Assembly: GCA_947095585.1 (NCBI GenBank)
Contig: OX352763.1
Span: forward strand, 45,744,010 to 45,808,009
Length of the DNA stretch: 64,000 nt
Direction of reading: 5' to 3'
DNA from: Nephrocerus scutellatus
Taxonomy: Eukaryota; Arthropoda; Insecta; Diptera; Pipunculidae
Positions 22,325 through 34,259 of this stretch are shown one piece after another (the first letter of the stretch is position 1; every line of letters starts with the position of its first letter). The notes beneath the pieces are model-generated. The model saw only the letters and a program-made list of their open reading frames with translations. It was not told the DNA's origin and ran no database searches. Position numbers and translations under genes: made by a program.

Positions 22325-23446
22325 TTCTGTTTCCAAAAGATCAACTTAATTTAGATTTGACCCTTTTAGGAGGCCAAAGCTTTAGGTAAGTGATATAAAT
22401 GAATAAAGCAGTTTTTTAAATTATTATTCTCGACACAAAGGTGGCAAAAAGTCATGTCCTCGACAAATGGTGAAATGTGGACTGGGGTAGCGTTCGACTG
22501 CTTCTGGATTTTAACTCAAACGTCTGATTTCGTCCTTTTTAAGGTGTATTACAACAGCGGCGAAAACCACACTGACCGATTTTCTGAACACTACTTTACA
22601 GATTTGCTTATGAAATATTTTAGAATGAAATTCGATTTAGTTGATAAAATGAAACATTGGAGATCTGCGCATAATCATTTTAAAAACACTTCACAAACAA
22701 TTAATGCCGTTAAGTTGCTTGACCAGGATCCTTTGGAAAATATTGTATCATTCATTTGTAGTCAAAATAATCATATCAAAAGGTAACATAGCACTATGGA
22801 TAGAAGCTGTAAAAAATAATACCCTATTCTGCTTTTAGAATTTCTACGATGATCGAGTGGTTGTGCTTAAAGTATGGTGAAGAAATTTGCTCATTTGAAG
22901 GAAAAACACAATACGCATTTCCGACGCTCGAGGCTTTGTTTGAACATCAAGGAAAAGTGATGATATTATGTTAACCTCTAAGAGCTAAATTCATATCTGG
23001 AGCGGTTAAAAAAATCAATGAGTGTGGTGGAATGAGTTGGTTTGAAAAACTACGAAATTATCCATACATAAAGGCAAGATTAGTACTAGTCTCTTTGCCT
23101 GGAATCGGGCTTAAAGTTGCTGATTGTATATGTTTAATGTCTTTGAATCATCTGGAGTCTGTTCCGGTTGACACACACATTTTTAAAATTGCTCAAAACT
23201 TCTATCTCCCCAATTTACGGAGCACAAAATCGGTGACCCCAAAAGTTTACGATGAAGTAGCTGAACATTTTCGTTTGGTGTATGGCGTCTATGCTGGATG
23301 GGCACAAGCGGTAATATTGGAACTATTTACTTGAAAACAAAACTTAGTTTGTGCCACTCTCTCAGGTTTTGTTTTGTTCGGGTCTTCAGAAGTTTCAAAC
23401 AACTGATTGTAAAAAATCTGATCTAACTACAAAGAAGAAAATATAG
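22325..23446 (+). pseudogene. Ogg1: Ogg1 copy, unit 2 (start and exon 4 acceptor lost)
   Basis: The 5' third of exon 1 has been removed by the foldback element; the remnant is 22,325-22,385. Exon 2 (22,441-22,782) and exon 3 (22,839-22,956) are intact. A 72 bp deletion removes the end of intron 3, its acceptor and the first ~45 nt of exon 4. The remaining exon 4 (to 23,310) keeps the helix-hairpin-helix with catalytic Lys and the downstream Asp. Exon 5 is 23,366-23,446. Exon 2 differs from the intact copies by Met for Ile and Lys for Arg. Exon 4 carries LPNLRS, shared only with unit 4. Confidence 0.9.
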
Positions 23447-23767
23447 CTTTAATAAGCGAGATACGGGAATAGACCGGGCCATTAAATTTCATAAAATATC
23501 TTTGAAATTTGATAAATTTTATTTCATAAAATATCTTTGAAATTTGATAAATTTTATTTTGGAAACAAGAAGCAATAAACAGTTTTAAATGGCCTATTTA
23601 GAAACATAAAAATATCTCTGTTGCCTGCCTGAAATTAGGTAAAAAAGACTCGCAAAGTTTACAGTTTTATTGTTGTGAGCACGAAGGGCGAACCCTTTCT
23701 TTCAGCATGCTTGTTTTTGTTTGTTTGCTTGGGAGCTTGTCTACTTGTATATCTCCACTCCTAACAG
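23447..23767 (+). other. 3' flank of Ogg1 unit 2
   Basis: Contains a local 37 bp tandem duplication (TTTCATAAAATATCTTTGAA... at about 23,487-23,560), also present in unit 4 but not in units 3 and 5, and an AATAAA near 23,574. No gene. Confidence 0.65.
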
Positions 23768-24398
23768 TTAGAAGAGCTTTGCTTTCCACGCACCTTTTGT
23801 CGTATCGATAGTCCTGATATGCATTATTTGTGCATCGTCTACAGACAACCGCATGTACGTCAAAGCTTCTTGGTCGCTTTTATCCCAAGACGCAGCTGCA
23901 ACCGCATTTTCCGCTGCTTCTGGTTTGTCCTCATTAATTGCCTTTCACAATCCTTTATGCCTTAAAATCGTTTCCATACGGAAGCTCCAATTGAAATAAT
24001 TCGTATCGTCCAACAACTTGATTGTGCACTTGGTGCTATCTTGGTTCAACACCACCGCCATGACGATCGAATTTCAATTGAATTTCCAAATACCAAAACA
24101 ATTACTTTTACCCGGTGATATTAATTATTCACTTATACGACTGGGCCCATAACCTGTTGAAATGGTAAGAAGTTCGAGTTAAAAAGTTAAATAATAATTC
24201 AGGATTTTATGATTTGATACTATACGATTTTATTGAAAGCGTGTGTATTTAATGAACAGCAAAAAGTAAGTGAAAATATTTTTGAAATTAATAATAACAA
24301 AAATGTAATGTCATGGATGACTTGATCAGAAACAAGTGAACAAGATACAAGTGAATAATAAACAAGTGAATAATAAATCCGCTAACAGCAATTCAACA
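23768..24398 (-). mobile_element. Truncated copia-like element, unit 2
   Basis: LTR 24,155-24,398; primer site just left of it; gag start ATG at 24,061, frame to 23,768 with an internal TGA in place of a conserved Trp codon. A 7 bp loss near the LTR end (as in unit 4) shortens the right inverted repeat, and a short internal duplication (aacaagtgaataat) lengthens the LTR. Confidence 0.8.
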
Positions 24399-25104
24399 AT
24401 CACACGTCACAATTTAATATTATTTATACACTCGAAACGGAGTTATTGCATTTCTAGTTTACCGCAGTTAAATTTTAAGCTTAATTTTAATGACATTTCT
24501 CATTTTGTGTCAAGCGCTTGTGTTCTGTGTTGTTTATATAAAAAATTTAAAATCTGTGTAACTTTATTGTTATTTTTTAAATGGATATGTATATATGTAA
24601 TAGAAAGTTAGACGTATTCAAAGAGAGTAAGTATCATTGTACATCTATAAATTTTGTGTGTTTTATAAAAAAAAATATACAAATAATGTAGTATATGTAG
24701 TATTTGTTTATATGTAATTCGATGGTGTTCTTTAAAAAAATAAATATATATGTACTTTGTAAATTTTTATATTTTTTGTATATAAATAATTTGAATCTGT
24801 TTTTTTTTTATTAAAAAACTTAAATAATTTTGTTATTCATCTTCGATTTATAATTTTGACCAATTTCATTAGTAATTTAATTTCAAAAGACTAGCAAAAA
24901 TTATGAGTAATCTAAGAGATGTGAGGAAACCTTTCAACTGCATGAAGGAATCTCAATTTTTACGAATATATCGGTTCATAAAAGCATGATGCAATATGTT
25001 TTTTTGCCATTGCGAAGCGTTTTTAGTAGTCCAACCCTAAACCAATTGATTTCTAACGCCAACTTTTTCAATTATTTTTTAATTTTTGTTTTCTATCAAT
25101 GGTA
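24399..25104. other. AT-rich spacer of unit 2
   Basis: No gene seen. Homologous to 19,079-19,779. Confidence 0.6.
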
Positions 25105-25500
25105 ACTACCAAATTTTTACAAAAAGTATAGTCCATCGGAGATACACATGCGTATAAAATTTGAAGAAAATTGAGTAATTTTTTTTATAAAGTCTGTATG
25201 GGTACCCCCCCTCCCCAACCCCTGGGTCCGATCACTTCCAAATTTTTACAAGAATTGTTGTGAATCGGAGATACACATGCATATAAAATTTTAAGAAAAT
25301 CGGGTAAATTTTGTTAAAAAATTTGTTGGGAGCCCCCCGACCCCGAGGACCGAGGTCCCCAAATTTTAATAGAAAGTATTGTCACCGGAAGTATACTTGT
25401 GTGCAAAATTTCAATAAAATCGGCCTTTGGGAAGTGGGTTAAAAAATGATCAGAAAATCTGACCAGCGAGCGAAGTTAATATAGAGAATTTAAAAAAATC
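25105..25500. repeat. Decayed ~115 bp repeats, unit 2
   Basis: Three imperfect modules with 'ggagatacacatg' cores at about 25,137 and 25,267 and a third, more diverged one ending in a 'ccggaagtatacttg' variant. Confidence 0.75.
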
Positions 25501-25744
25501 ATCGAAAACTAAATCAATGACAAGTCACATCATCAGAATCGCATTTTAGAACACACAACAAATTGTCATTTTATAGCAGTTGAAATTTTAGAACAAAGTC
25601 ACGAAAATTTGTCATTTGTCACTTGATCAGAATCTAGACCCTGTATACGATCAACGGTAGGGGAAACATACAACTTCACTGCCAAAAATTCAATCTGCGC
25701 CAGTTTTAAAAGCTAAAAGAAAACGATAAGAATTCAATTATTAA

Positions 25745-25990
25745 TGTCGTTTTTTCTCGTAACACTCTGCCCCAGAGTTTTCTTTTGGCTGTCAAGTTGT
25801 TCGTTTCCCCTTCAAAAACAACTCTACCGTAGAGCTATAATATTTTTTTTGGAGATTAACCCCTCTTTATCTAGCATAACAACAACAGATGTAACAAAAA
25901 AATGTAAACAAAAAATGTTCACCTTTCGTTCCCTTTTTAAAAATTCTGTGGTCGTGCTCTGAGGTAGAGTTTTTAGGAAAAAAATCAACA
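25745..25990. mobile_element. MITE upstream of unit 3
   Basis: A 246 bp member of the TGTCG-ended family with TAA at 25,742-25,744 and 25,991-25,993. A partial inverted relative lies just outside it (about 25,652-25,703: 'ggtaggggaaacatacaactt'). Confidence 0.7.
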
Positions 25991-26252
25991 TAAAAAATTT
26001 CCATGTGTTTGAATCAAATGCGATTGAATCAGTTTTTTGACAGTTTTTTTTTTTTTGTTTGTTGATTTTGTGTCAATGATGGTTTATGGTTTTTTGCATT
26101 TTAAAGTTTAAACGTCTTTTAATAACGCTGTATTTTGAAAATAACACTTGTATCTCTATAATATACACTTTTAATTTCTTAATTGAAATGATTTAAACGT
26201 TTGTAAAATTTTAAATAATCTTTGTATTTTGCATTTGCAAAATATTTTAGTT

Positions 26253-27477
26253 ATGGCCATGGCATGCACTTTGGAGGGCAAAGTTCTGTTTCCAAAAGAT
26301 CAACTTAATTTAGATTTGACCCTTTTAGGAGGCCAAAGCTTTAGGTAAGTGATATAAATGAATAAAGCAGTTTTTTAAATTATTATTCTCGACACAAAGG
26401 TGGCAAAAAGTCTTGTCCTCGACAAATGGTGAAATGTGGACTGGGGTAGCGTTCGACTGCTTCTGGATTTTAACTCAAACGTCTGATTTCGTCCTGTTTA
26501 AGGTGTATTACAACAGCGGCGAAAACCACACTGACCGATTTTCTGAACACTACTTTACAGATTTGCTTATAAAATATTTTAGAATGAAATTCGATTTAGT
26601 TGATAAAATGAAACATTGGAGATCTGCGCATAATCATTTTAAAAACACTTCACAAACAATTAATGCTGTTAGGTTGCTTGACCAGGATCCTTTGGAAAAT
26701 ATTGTATCATTCATTTGTAGTCAAAATAATCATATCATAAGGTAACATAGCACTATGGATAGAAGCTGTAAAAAATAATACCCTATTCTGCTTTTAGAAT
26801 TTCTACGATGATCGAGTGGTTGTGCTTAAAGTATGGTAAAGAAATTTGCTCATTTGAAGGAAAAACACAATACGCATTTCCGACGCTCGAGGCTTTGTTT
26901 GAACATCAAGGAAAAGTGAAGATATTATGTTAACCTCTTGGATTTATAATAAAGACTATAAGAACTTAATTACAGTTGGATGAAAATTTACGCTCAGCTA
27001 AGTTTGGTTATCGAGCTAAATTCATATCTGGAGCTGTTAAAAAAATCAATGAGTGTGGTGGAATGAGTTGGTTTGAAAAACTACGAAATTATCCATACAT
27101 AAAGGCAAGATTAGTACTAGTCTCTTTGCCTGGAATCGGGCTTAAAGTTGCTGATTGTATATGTTTAATGTCTTTGAATCATCTGGAGTCTGTTCCGGTT
27201 GACACACACATTTTTAAAATTGCTCAAAACTTCTATCTGCCCCATTTACGGAGCACAAAATCGGTGACCCCAAAAGTTTACGATGAAGTAGCTGAACATT
27301 TTCGTTTGGTGTATGGCGTCTATGCTGGATGGGCACAAGCGGTAATATTGGAACTATTTACTTGAAAACAAAACTTAGTTTGTGCCACTCTCTTAGGTTT
27401 TGTTTTGTTCGGGTCTTCAGAAGTTTCAAACAAGTGATTGTAAAAAATCTGATCTAACTACAAAGAAGAAAATATAG
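26253..27477 (+). CDS. Ogg1: 8-oxoguanine DNA glycosylase OGG1, unit 3 (intact)
   Basis: OGG1 removes 8-oxoguanine paired with cytosine and nicks the abasic site, starting base-excision repair in nucleus and mitochondria. Five exons: 26,253-26,344; 26,400-26,741; 26,798-26,915; 26,976-27,341; 27,397-27,477. All four introns (55, 56, 60 and 55 nt) have GT-AG ends, and phases join cleanly to give 332 residues, near the ~345 usual for animals. Visible: GGQSFRW at 26-32 (oxoG-contacting Gly27), SFICSQNN near 145, GYRAKF at 195-200, helix-hairpin-helix LPGIGLKVADC at 235-245 with catalytic Lys241, and VPVD with Asp260 19 residues later, as in human OGG1 (Lys249/Asp268). Exon 5 restores AQAVLF, including the Gln and Phe that hold the flipped base. 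One change from units 4/5 is Ile for Lys at the end of exon 2. Expression is not shown. Confidence 0.93.
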
Positions 27478-27569
27478 CTTTAATAAGCGAGATACGGGAA
27501 TAGACCGGGCCATTAAATTTCATAAAATATCTTTGAAATTTGATAAATTTTATTTTGGAAACAAGAAGC

Positions 27570-27575
27570 AATAAA
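27570..27575 (+). terminator. Polyadenylation signal of Ogg1 unit 3
   Basis: AATAAA 93 nt after the stop codon, conserved in the other units (for example 31,581-31,586 and 35,577-35,582). No closer signal is seen. Confidence 0.6.
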
Positions 27576-27763
27576 CAGTTTTAAATGGCCTATTTAGAAA
27601 CATAAAAATATCTTTGTTGCCTGCCTGAAACTAGGTAAAAAAGACTCGCAAAGTTTACAGTTTTATTGTTGTGAGCACGAAGGGCGAAGCCTTTCTTTCA
27701 GCATGCTTGTTTTTGTTTGTTTGCTTGGGAGCTTGTCTACTTGTATATCTCCACTCCTAACAG

Positions 27764-28057
27764 TTAGAAGAGCTTTGCTTTCCACGCACCTTTTGTCGTA
27801 TCGATAGTCCTGATATGCATTATTTGTGCATCGTCTACAGACAACCGCATGTACGTCAAAGCTTCTTGGTCGCTTTTATCCCAAGACGCAGCTGCAACCG
27901 CATTTTCCGCTGCTTCTGGTTTGTCCTCATTAATTGCCTTTCACAATCCTTTATGACTTAAAATCGTTTCCATACGGAAGCTCCAATTGAAATAATTCGT
28001 ATCGTCCAACAACTTGATTGTGCACTTGGTGCTATCTTGGTTCAACACCACCGCCAT
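27764..28057 (-). pseudogene. Copia-like gag start, unit 3 (nonsense and truncated)
   Basis: Reads from ATG at 28,057 through 38 codons to a TGA replacing a Trp codon. It then stays open for about 58 more codons with recognisable Ty1/copia Gag sequence (SWDKSDQEALTYM, DDAQIMHI, DTTKGAW) until unrelated sequence brings a stop at 27,764. A copia Gag is normally several hundred residues, so only the N-terminal quarter is present. The TGA is shared by units 2, 3, 4 and 5, so the fragment was dead before amplification. Confidence 0.75.
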
Positions 28058-28385
28058 GACGATCGAATTTCAATTGAATTTCCAAATACCAAAACAATTA
28101 CTTTTACCCAGTGAGATTAATTATTCACTTATACGACTGGGCCCATAACCTGTTGAAATGGTAAGAAGTGCGAGTTAAAAAGTTAACTAATAATTCAGGA
28201 TTTTATGATTTGATACTATACGATTTTATTGAAAGCGTGTGTATTTAATGAACAGCAAAAAGTAAGTGAAAATATTTTTGGAATTAATAATAACAAAAAT
28301 GTAATGTCATGGATGACTTGATCAGAAACAAGTGAACAAGATACAAGTGAATAATAAATCCGCTAACAGCAATTGCATTTCAACA
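28058..28385 (-). mobile_element. Copia-like leader, tRNA-iMet-type primer site and LTR, unit 3
   Basis: LTR 28,151-28,385 with 10 bp inverted ends; primer site directly to its left; short leader to the gag ATG. It is the 5' portion of the same truncated element as the adjoining gag piece. Confidence 0.8.
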
Positions 28386-29060
28386 ATCACACGTCACAAT
28401 TTAATATTATTTATACACTCAAAACGGAGTTATTGCATTTCTAGTTTACCGCAGTTAAATTTTAAGCTTAATTTTAATGACATTTCTCATTTTGTGTCAA
28501 GCGCTTGTGTTCTGTGTTGTTTATATAAAAAATTTAAAATCTGTGTAACTTTATTGTTATTTTTTAAATGGATATGTATATATGTAATAGAAAGTTAGAC
28601 GTATTCAAAGAGAGTAAGTATCATTGTACATCTATAAATTTTGTGTGTTTTATAAAAAAAAAATATACAAATAATGTAGTATATGTAGTATTTGTTTATA
28701 TGTAATTCGATGGTGTTCTTTAAAAAAATAAATATATATGTACTTTGTAAATTTTTATATTTTTTGTATATAAATAATTTGAATCTGTTTTTTTTTTATT
28801 AAAAAACTTAAATAATTTTGTTATTCATCTTCGATTTATAATTTTGACCAATTTCATTAGTAATTTAATTTCAAAAGACTAGCAAAAATTATGAGTAATC
28901 TAAGAGATGTGAGGAAACCTTTCAACTGCATGAAGGAATCTCAATTATTACGAATATATCGGTTCATAAAAGCATGATGTAATATGTTTTTTTGCCATTG
29001 CGAAGCGTTTTTAGTAGTCCAACCCTAAACCAATTGATTTCTAATTTTTGTTTTCTATCA
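28386..29060. other. AT-rich spacer of unit 3
   Basis: No gene seen. Compared with unit 2 it lacks about 30 bp near 29,044. Confidence 0.6.
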
Positions 29061-29465
29061 ATGGTCACTACCAAATTTTTACAAAAAGTATTGTCCATCG
29101 GAGATACACATGCGTATAAAATTTGAAGAAAATTGAGTAATTTTTTTTATAAATTCTGTACGGGTACCCCCCTCCCCAACCCCTGGGCCTGATCACTTCC
29201 AAATTTTTACAAGAATTGTTGTGAATCGGAGATACACATGCATATAAAATTTTAAGAAAATCGGGTAAATTTTGTAAAAAATTTGTTGGGAGCCCCCCGA
29301 CCCCGAGGACCGAGGTCCCCAAATTTTAATAGAAAGTATTGTCACCGGAAGTATACTTGTGTGCAAAATTTCAATAAAATCGGCCTTTGGGAAGTGGGTT
29401 AAGAAATTATCAGAAAATCTGACCAGCGAGCCACGGGCACGAGAAGTTAATATAGAGAATTTAAA
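29061..29465. repeat. Decayed ~115 bp repeats, unit 3
   Basis: Same three-module block as in unit 2. Cores at about 29,100 and 29,228, and the 'gccacgggcacgagaa' end at about 29,430-29,445. Confidence 0.75.
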
Positions 29466-29715
29466 AAGGTCATCGAAAACTAAATCAATGACAAGTCACA
29501 TCATCAGAATCGCATTTTAGAACACACAACAAATTGTCATTTTATAGCAGTTGAAATTTTAGAACAAAGTCACGAAAATTAGTCATTTGTCACTTGATCA
29601 GAATCTAGACCCTGTATACGATCAACGGTAGGGGAAACATACAACTTGACTGCCAAAAATTCAATCTGCGCCAGTTTTAAAAGGTAAAAGAAAACGATAA
29701 GAATTCAATTATTAA

Positions 29716-29966
29716 TGTCGTTTTTTTTCGTAACACTCTGCCCCAGAGTTTTCTTTTGGCTGTCAAGTTGTTCGTTTCCCCTTCAAAACGACTCTACCGT
29801 AGAGCTAAAATATTTTTTTGGGAGATTAACCCCTCTTTATACTAGCACAACATCAACACAAGCAACAAAAAAATGTAAACAAAACATTTTCACCTTTCGT
29901 TCTCTTTTGAAAAATTCTGCGGTCAAGCGAGCTCTGAAGTAGAGTTTTTAGGAAAAAAAATCAACA
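29716..29966. mobile_element. MITE upstream of unit 4
   Basis: A 251 bp member of the TGTCG-ended family, flanked by TAA. Confidence 0.7.
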
Positions 29967-30228
29967 TAAAAAATGTCCATGTGTTTGAATCAAATGCGAT
30001 TGAATCAGTTTTTTGACAGTAATTTTTTTTTTGTTTGTTGATTTTGTGTCAATGATGGTTTATGGTTTTTTGCATTTTAAAGTTTAAACGTCTTTTAATA
30101 ACGTTGTATTTTGAAAATAACATTTGTATCCTTATAATATACACTTTTAATTTCTTAATTGAAATGATTAAAACGTTTGTAAAATTTTAAATAATCTTTG
30201 TATTTTGCATTTGCAAAATATTTTAGTT

Positions 30229-31453
30229 ATGGCCATGGCATGCACTTTGGAGGGCAAAGTTCTGTTTCCAAAAGATCAACTTAATTTAGATTTGACCCTT
30301 TTAGGAGGCCAAAGCTTTAGGTAAGTGATATAAATGAATAAAGCAGTTTTTTAAATTATTATTCTCGACACAAAGGTGGCAAAAAGTCTTGTCCTCGACA
30401 AATGGTGAAATGTGGACTGGGGTAGCGTTCGACTGCTTCTGGATTTTAACTCAAACGTCTGATTTCGTCCTGTTTAAGGTGTATTACAACAGCGGCGAAA
30501 ACCACACTGACCGATTTTCTGAACACTACTTTACAGATTTGCTTATAAAATATTTTAGAATGAAATTCGATTTAGTTGATAAAATGAAACATTGGAGATC
30601 TGCGCATAATCATTTTAAAAACACTTCACAAACAATTAATGCTGTTAGGTTGCTTGACCAGGATCCTTTGGAAAATATTGTATCATTCATTTGTAGTCAA
30701 AATAATCATATCAAAAGGTAACATAGCACTATGGATAGAAGCTGTAAAAAATAATACCCTATTCTGCTTTTAGAATTTCTACGATGATCGAGTGGTTGTG
30801 CTTAAAGTATGGTAAAGAAATTTGCTCATTTGAAGGAAAAACACAATACGCATTTCCGACGCTCGAGGCTTTGTTTGAACATCAAGGAAAAGTGAAGATA
30901 TTATGTTAACCTCTTGGATTTATAATAAAGACTATAAGAACTTAATTACAGTTGGATGAAAATTTACGCTCAGCTAAGTTTGGTTATCGAGCTAAATTCA
31001 TATCTGGAGCTGTTAAAAAAATCAATGAGTGTGGTGGAATGAGTTGGTTTGAAAAACTACGAAATGATCCATACATAAAGGCAAGATTAGTACTAGTCTC
31101 TTTGCCTGGAATCGGGCTTAAAGTTGCTGATTGTATATGTTTAATGTCTTTGAATCATCTGGAGTCTGTTCCGGTTGACACACACATTTTTAAAATTGCT
31201 CAAAACTTCTATCTCCCCAATTTACGGAGCACAAAATCGGTGACCCCAAAAGTTTACGATGAAGTAGCTGAACATTTTCGTTTGGTGTATGGCGTCTATG
31301 CTGGATGGGCACAAGCGGTAATATTGGAACTATTTACTTGAAAACAAAACTTAGTTTGTGCCACTCTCTCAGGTTTTGTTTTGTTCGGGTCTTCAGAAGT
31401 TTCAAACAACTGATTGTAAAAAATCTGATCTAACTACAAAGAAGAAAATATAG
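30229..31453 (+). CDS. Ogg1: OGG1, unit 4 (intact, recombinant)
   Basis: Exons 30,229-30,320; 30,376-30,717; 30,774-30,891; 30,952-31,317; 31,373-31,453, again 332 residues with all splice sites and catalytic residues kept. Its 5' half is of the unit 3/5 type (Ile and Arg variants in exon 2). Its exon 4 from about 31,014 on, exon 5 and the 3' flank are of the unit 2 type (LPNLRS, ACTGAT in exon 5, 37 bp duplication downstream). It is therefore a hybrid made by exchange inside exon 4. It carries a private Tyr-to-Asp change in RNDPYI (residue 223), on the protein side of the helix before the hairpin. The effect on activity is unknown. Confidence 0.93.
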
Positions 31454-31774
31454 CTTTAATAAGCGAGATACGGGAATAGACCGGGCCATTAAATTTCATA
31501 AAATATCTTTGAAATTTGATAAATTTTATTTCATAAAATATCTTTGAAATTTGATAAATTTTATTTTGGAAACAAGAAGCAATAAACAGTTTTAAATGGC
31601 CTATTTAGAAACATAAAAATATCTCTGTTGCCTGCCTGAAATTAGGTAAAAAAGACTCGCAAAGTTTACAGTTTTATTGTTGTGAGCACGAAGGGCGAAC
31701 CCTTTCTTTCAGCATGCTTGTTTTTGTTTGTTTGCTTGGGAGCTTGTCTACTTGTATATCTCCACTCCTAACAG

Positions 31775-32405
31775 TTAGAAGAGCTTTGCTTTCCACGCAC
31801 CTTTTGTCGTATCGATAGTCCTGATATGCATTATTTGTGCATCGTCTACAGACAACCGCATGTACGTCAAAGCTTCTTGGTCGCTTTTATCCCAAGACGC
31901 AGCTGCAACCGCATTTTCCGCTGCTTCTGGTTTGTCCTCATTAATTGCCTTTCACAATCCTTTATGCCTTAAAATCGTTTCCATACGGAAGCTCCAATTG
32001 AAATAATTCGTATCGTCCAACAACTTGATTGTGCACTTGGTGCTATCTTGGTTCAACACCACCGCCATGACGATCGAATTTCAATTGAATTTCCAAATAC
32101 CAAAACAATTACTTTTACCCGGTGATATTAATTATTCACTTATACGACTGGGCCCATAACCTGTTGAAATGGTAAGAAGTTCGAGTTAAAAAGTTAAATA
32201 ATAATTCAGGATTTTATGATTTGATACTATACGATTTTATTGAAAGCGTGTGTATTTAATGAACAGCAAAAAGTAAGTGAAAATATTTTTGAAATTAATA
32301 ATAACAAAAATGTAATGTCATGGATGACTTGATCAGAAACAAGTGAACAAGATACAAGTGAATAATAAACAAGTGAATAATAAATCCGCTAACAGCAATT
32401 CAACA
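31775..32405 (-). mobile_element. Truncated copia-like element, unit 4
   Basis: LTR 32,162-32,405; gag ATG at 32,068, frame to 31,775. Essentially the same as unit 2 at +8,007 bp, including the 7 bp loss at the LTR end. Confidence 0.8.
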
Positions 32406-33111
32406 ATCACACGTCACAATTTAATATTATTTATACACTCGAAACGGAGTTATTGCATTTCTAGTTTACCGCAGTTAAATTTTAAGCTTAATTTTAATGA
32501 CATTTCTCATTTTGTGTCAAGCGCTTGTGTTCTGTGTTGTTTATATAAAAAATTTAAAATCTGTGTAACTTTATTGTTATTTTTTAAATGGATATGTATA
32601 TATGTAATAGAAAGTTAGACGTATTCAAAGAGAGTAAGTATCATTGTACATCTATAAATTTTGTGTGTTTTATAAAAAAAAATATACAAATAATGTAGTA
32701 TATGTAGTATTTGTTTATATGTAATTCGATGGTGTTCTTTAAAAAAATAAATATATATGTACTTTGTAAATTTTTATATTTTTTGTATATAAATAATTTG
32801 AATCTGTTTTTTTTTTATTAAAAAACTTAAATAATTTTGTTATTCATCTTCGATTTATAATTTTGACCAATTTCATTAGTAATTTAATTTCAAAAGACTA
32901 GCAAAAATTATGAGTAATCTAAGAGATGTGAGGAAACCTTTCAACTGCATGAAGGAATCTCAATTTTTACGAATATATCGGTTCATAAAAGCATGATGCA
33001 ATATGTTTTTTTGCCATTGCGAAGCGTTTTTAGTAGTCCAACCCTAAACCAATTGATTTCTAACGCCAACTTTTTCAATTATTTTTTAATTTTTGTTTTC
33101 TATCAATGGTA
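32406..33111. other. AT-rich spacer of unit 4
   Basis: No gene seen. Matches 24,399-25,104 at +8,007. Confidence 0.6.
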
Positions 33112-33507
33112 ACTACCAAATTTTTACAAAAAGTATAGTCCATCGGAGATACACATGCGTATAAAATTTGAAGAAAATTGAGTAATTTTTTTTATAAAGT
33201 CTGTATGGGTACCCCCCCTCCCCAACCCCTGGGTCCGATCACTTCCAAATTTTTACAAGAATTGTTGTGAATCGGAGATACACATGCATATAAAATTTTA
33301 AGAAAATCGGGTAAATTTTGTTAAAAAATTTGTTGAGAGCCCCCCGACCCCGAGGACCGAGGTCCCCAAATTTTAATAGAAAGTATTGTCACCGGAAGTA
33401 TACTTGTGTGCAAAATTTCAATAAAATCGGCCTTTGGGAAGTGGGTTAAAAAATGATCAGAAAATCTGACCAGCGAGCGAAGTTAATATAGAGAATTTAA
33501 AAAAATC
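33112..33507. repeat. Decayed ~115 bp repeats, unit 4
   Basis: Copy of the unit 2 block at +8,007, with a G-to-A change near 33,336 as one of the few differences seen. Confidence 0.75.
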
Positions 33508-33751
33508 ATCGAAAACTAAATCAATGACAAGTCACATCATCAGAATCGCATTTTAGAACACACAACAAATTGTCATTTTATAGCAGTTGAAATTTTAGAA
33601 CAAAGTCACGAAAATTTGTCATTTGTCACTTGATCAGAATCTAGACCCTGTATACGATCAACGGTAGGGGAAACATACAACTTCACTGCCAAAAATTCAA
33701 TCTGCGCCAGTTTTAAAAGCTAAAAGAAAACGATAAGAATTCAATTATTAA

Positions 33752-33997
33752 TGTCGTTTTTTCTCGTAACACTCTGCCCCAGAGTTTTCTTTTGGCTGTC
33801 AAGTTGTTCGTTTCCCCTTCAAAAACAACTCTACCGTAGAGCTATAATATTTTTTTTGGAGATTAACCCCTCTTTATCTAGCATAACAACAACAGATGTA
33901 ACAAAAAAATGTAAACAAAAAATGTTCACCTTTCGTTCCCTTTTTAAAAATTCTGTGGTCGTGCTCTGAGGTAGAGTTTTTAGGAAAAAAATCAACA
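33752..33997. mobile_element. MITE upstream of unit 5
   Basis: Same as 25,745-25,990 at +8,007. Confidence 0.7.
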
Positions 33998-34259
33998 TAA
34001 AAAATTTCCATGTGTTTGAATCAAATGCGATTGAATCAGTTTTTTGACAGTTTTTTTTTTTTTGTTTGTTGATTTTGTGTCAATGATGGTTTATGGTTTT
34101 TTGCATTTTAAAGTTTAAACGTCTTTTAATAACGCTGTATTTTGAAAATAACACTTGTATCTCTATAATATACACTTTTAATTTCTTAATTGAAATGATT
34201 TAAACGTTTGTAAAATTTTAAATAATCTTTGTATTTTGCATTTGCAAAATATTTTAGTT

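Noticed and set aside
26976..27365. Exon 4 of Ogg1 as a separate 129-residue intronless gene
   Set aside because: It starts at a splice acceptor with no ATG, and the preceding exons join in phase; the end past 27,341 is intron.
29068..29322. Minus-strand frame in the decayed repeats (also 37,075-37,329, 19,795-20,019, 49,992-50,255)
   Set aside because: Its translation simply repeats with the ~115 bp DNA module, and frames break between units.
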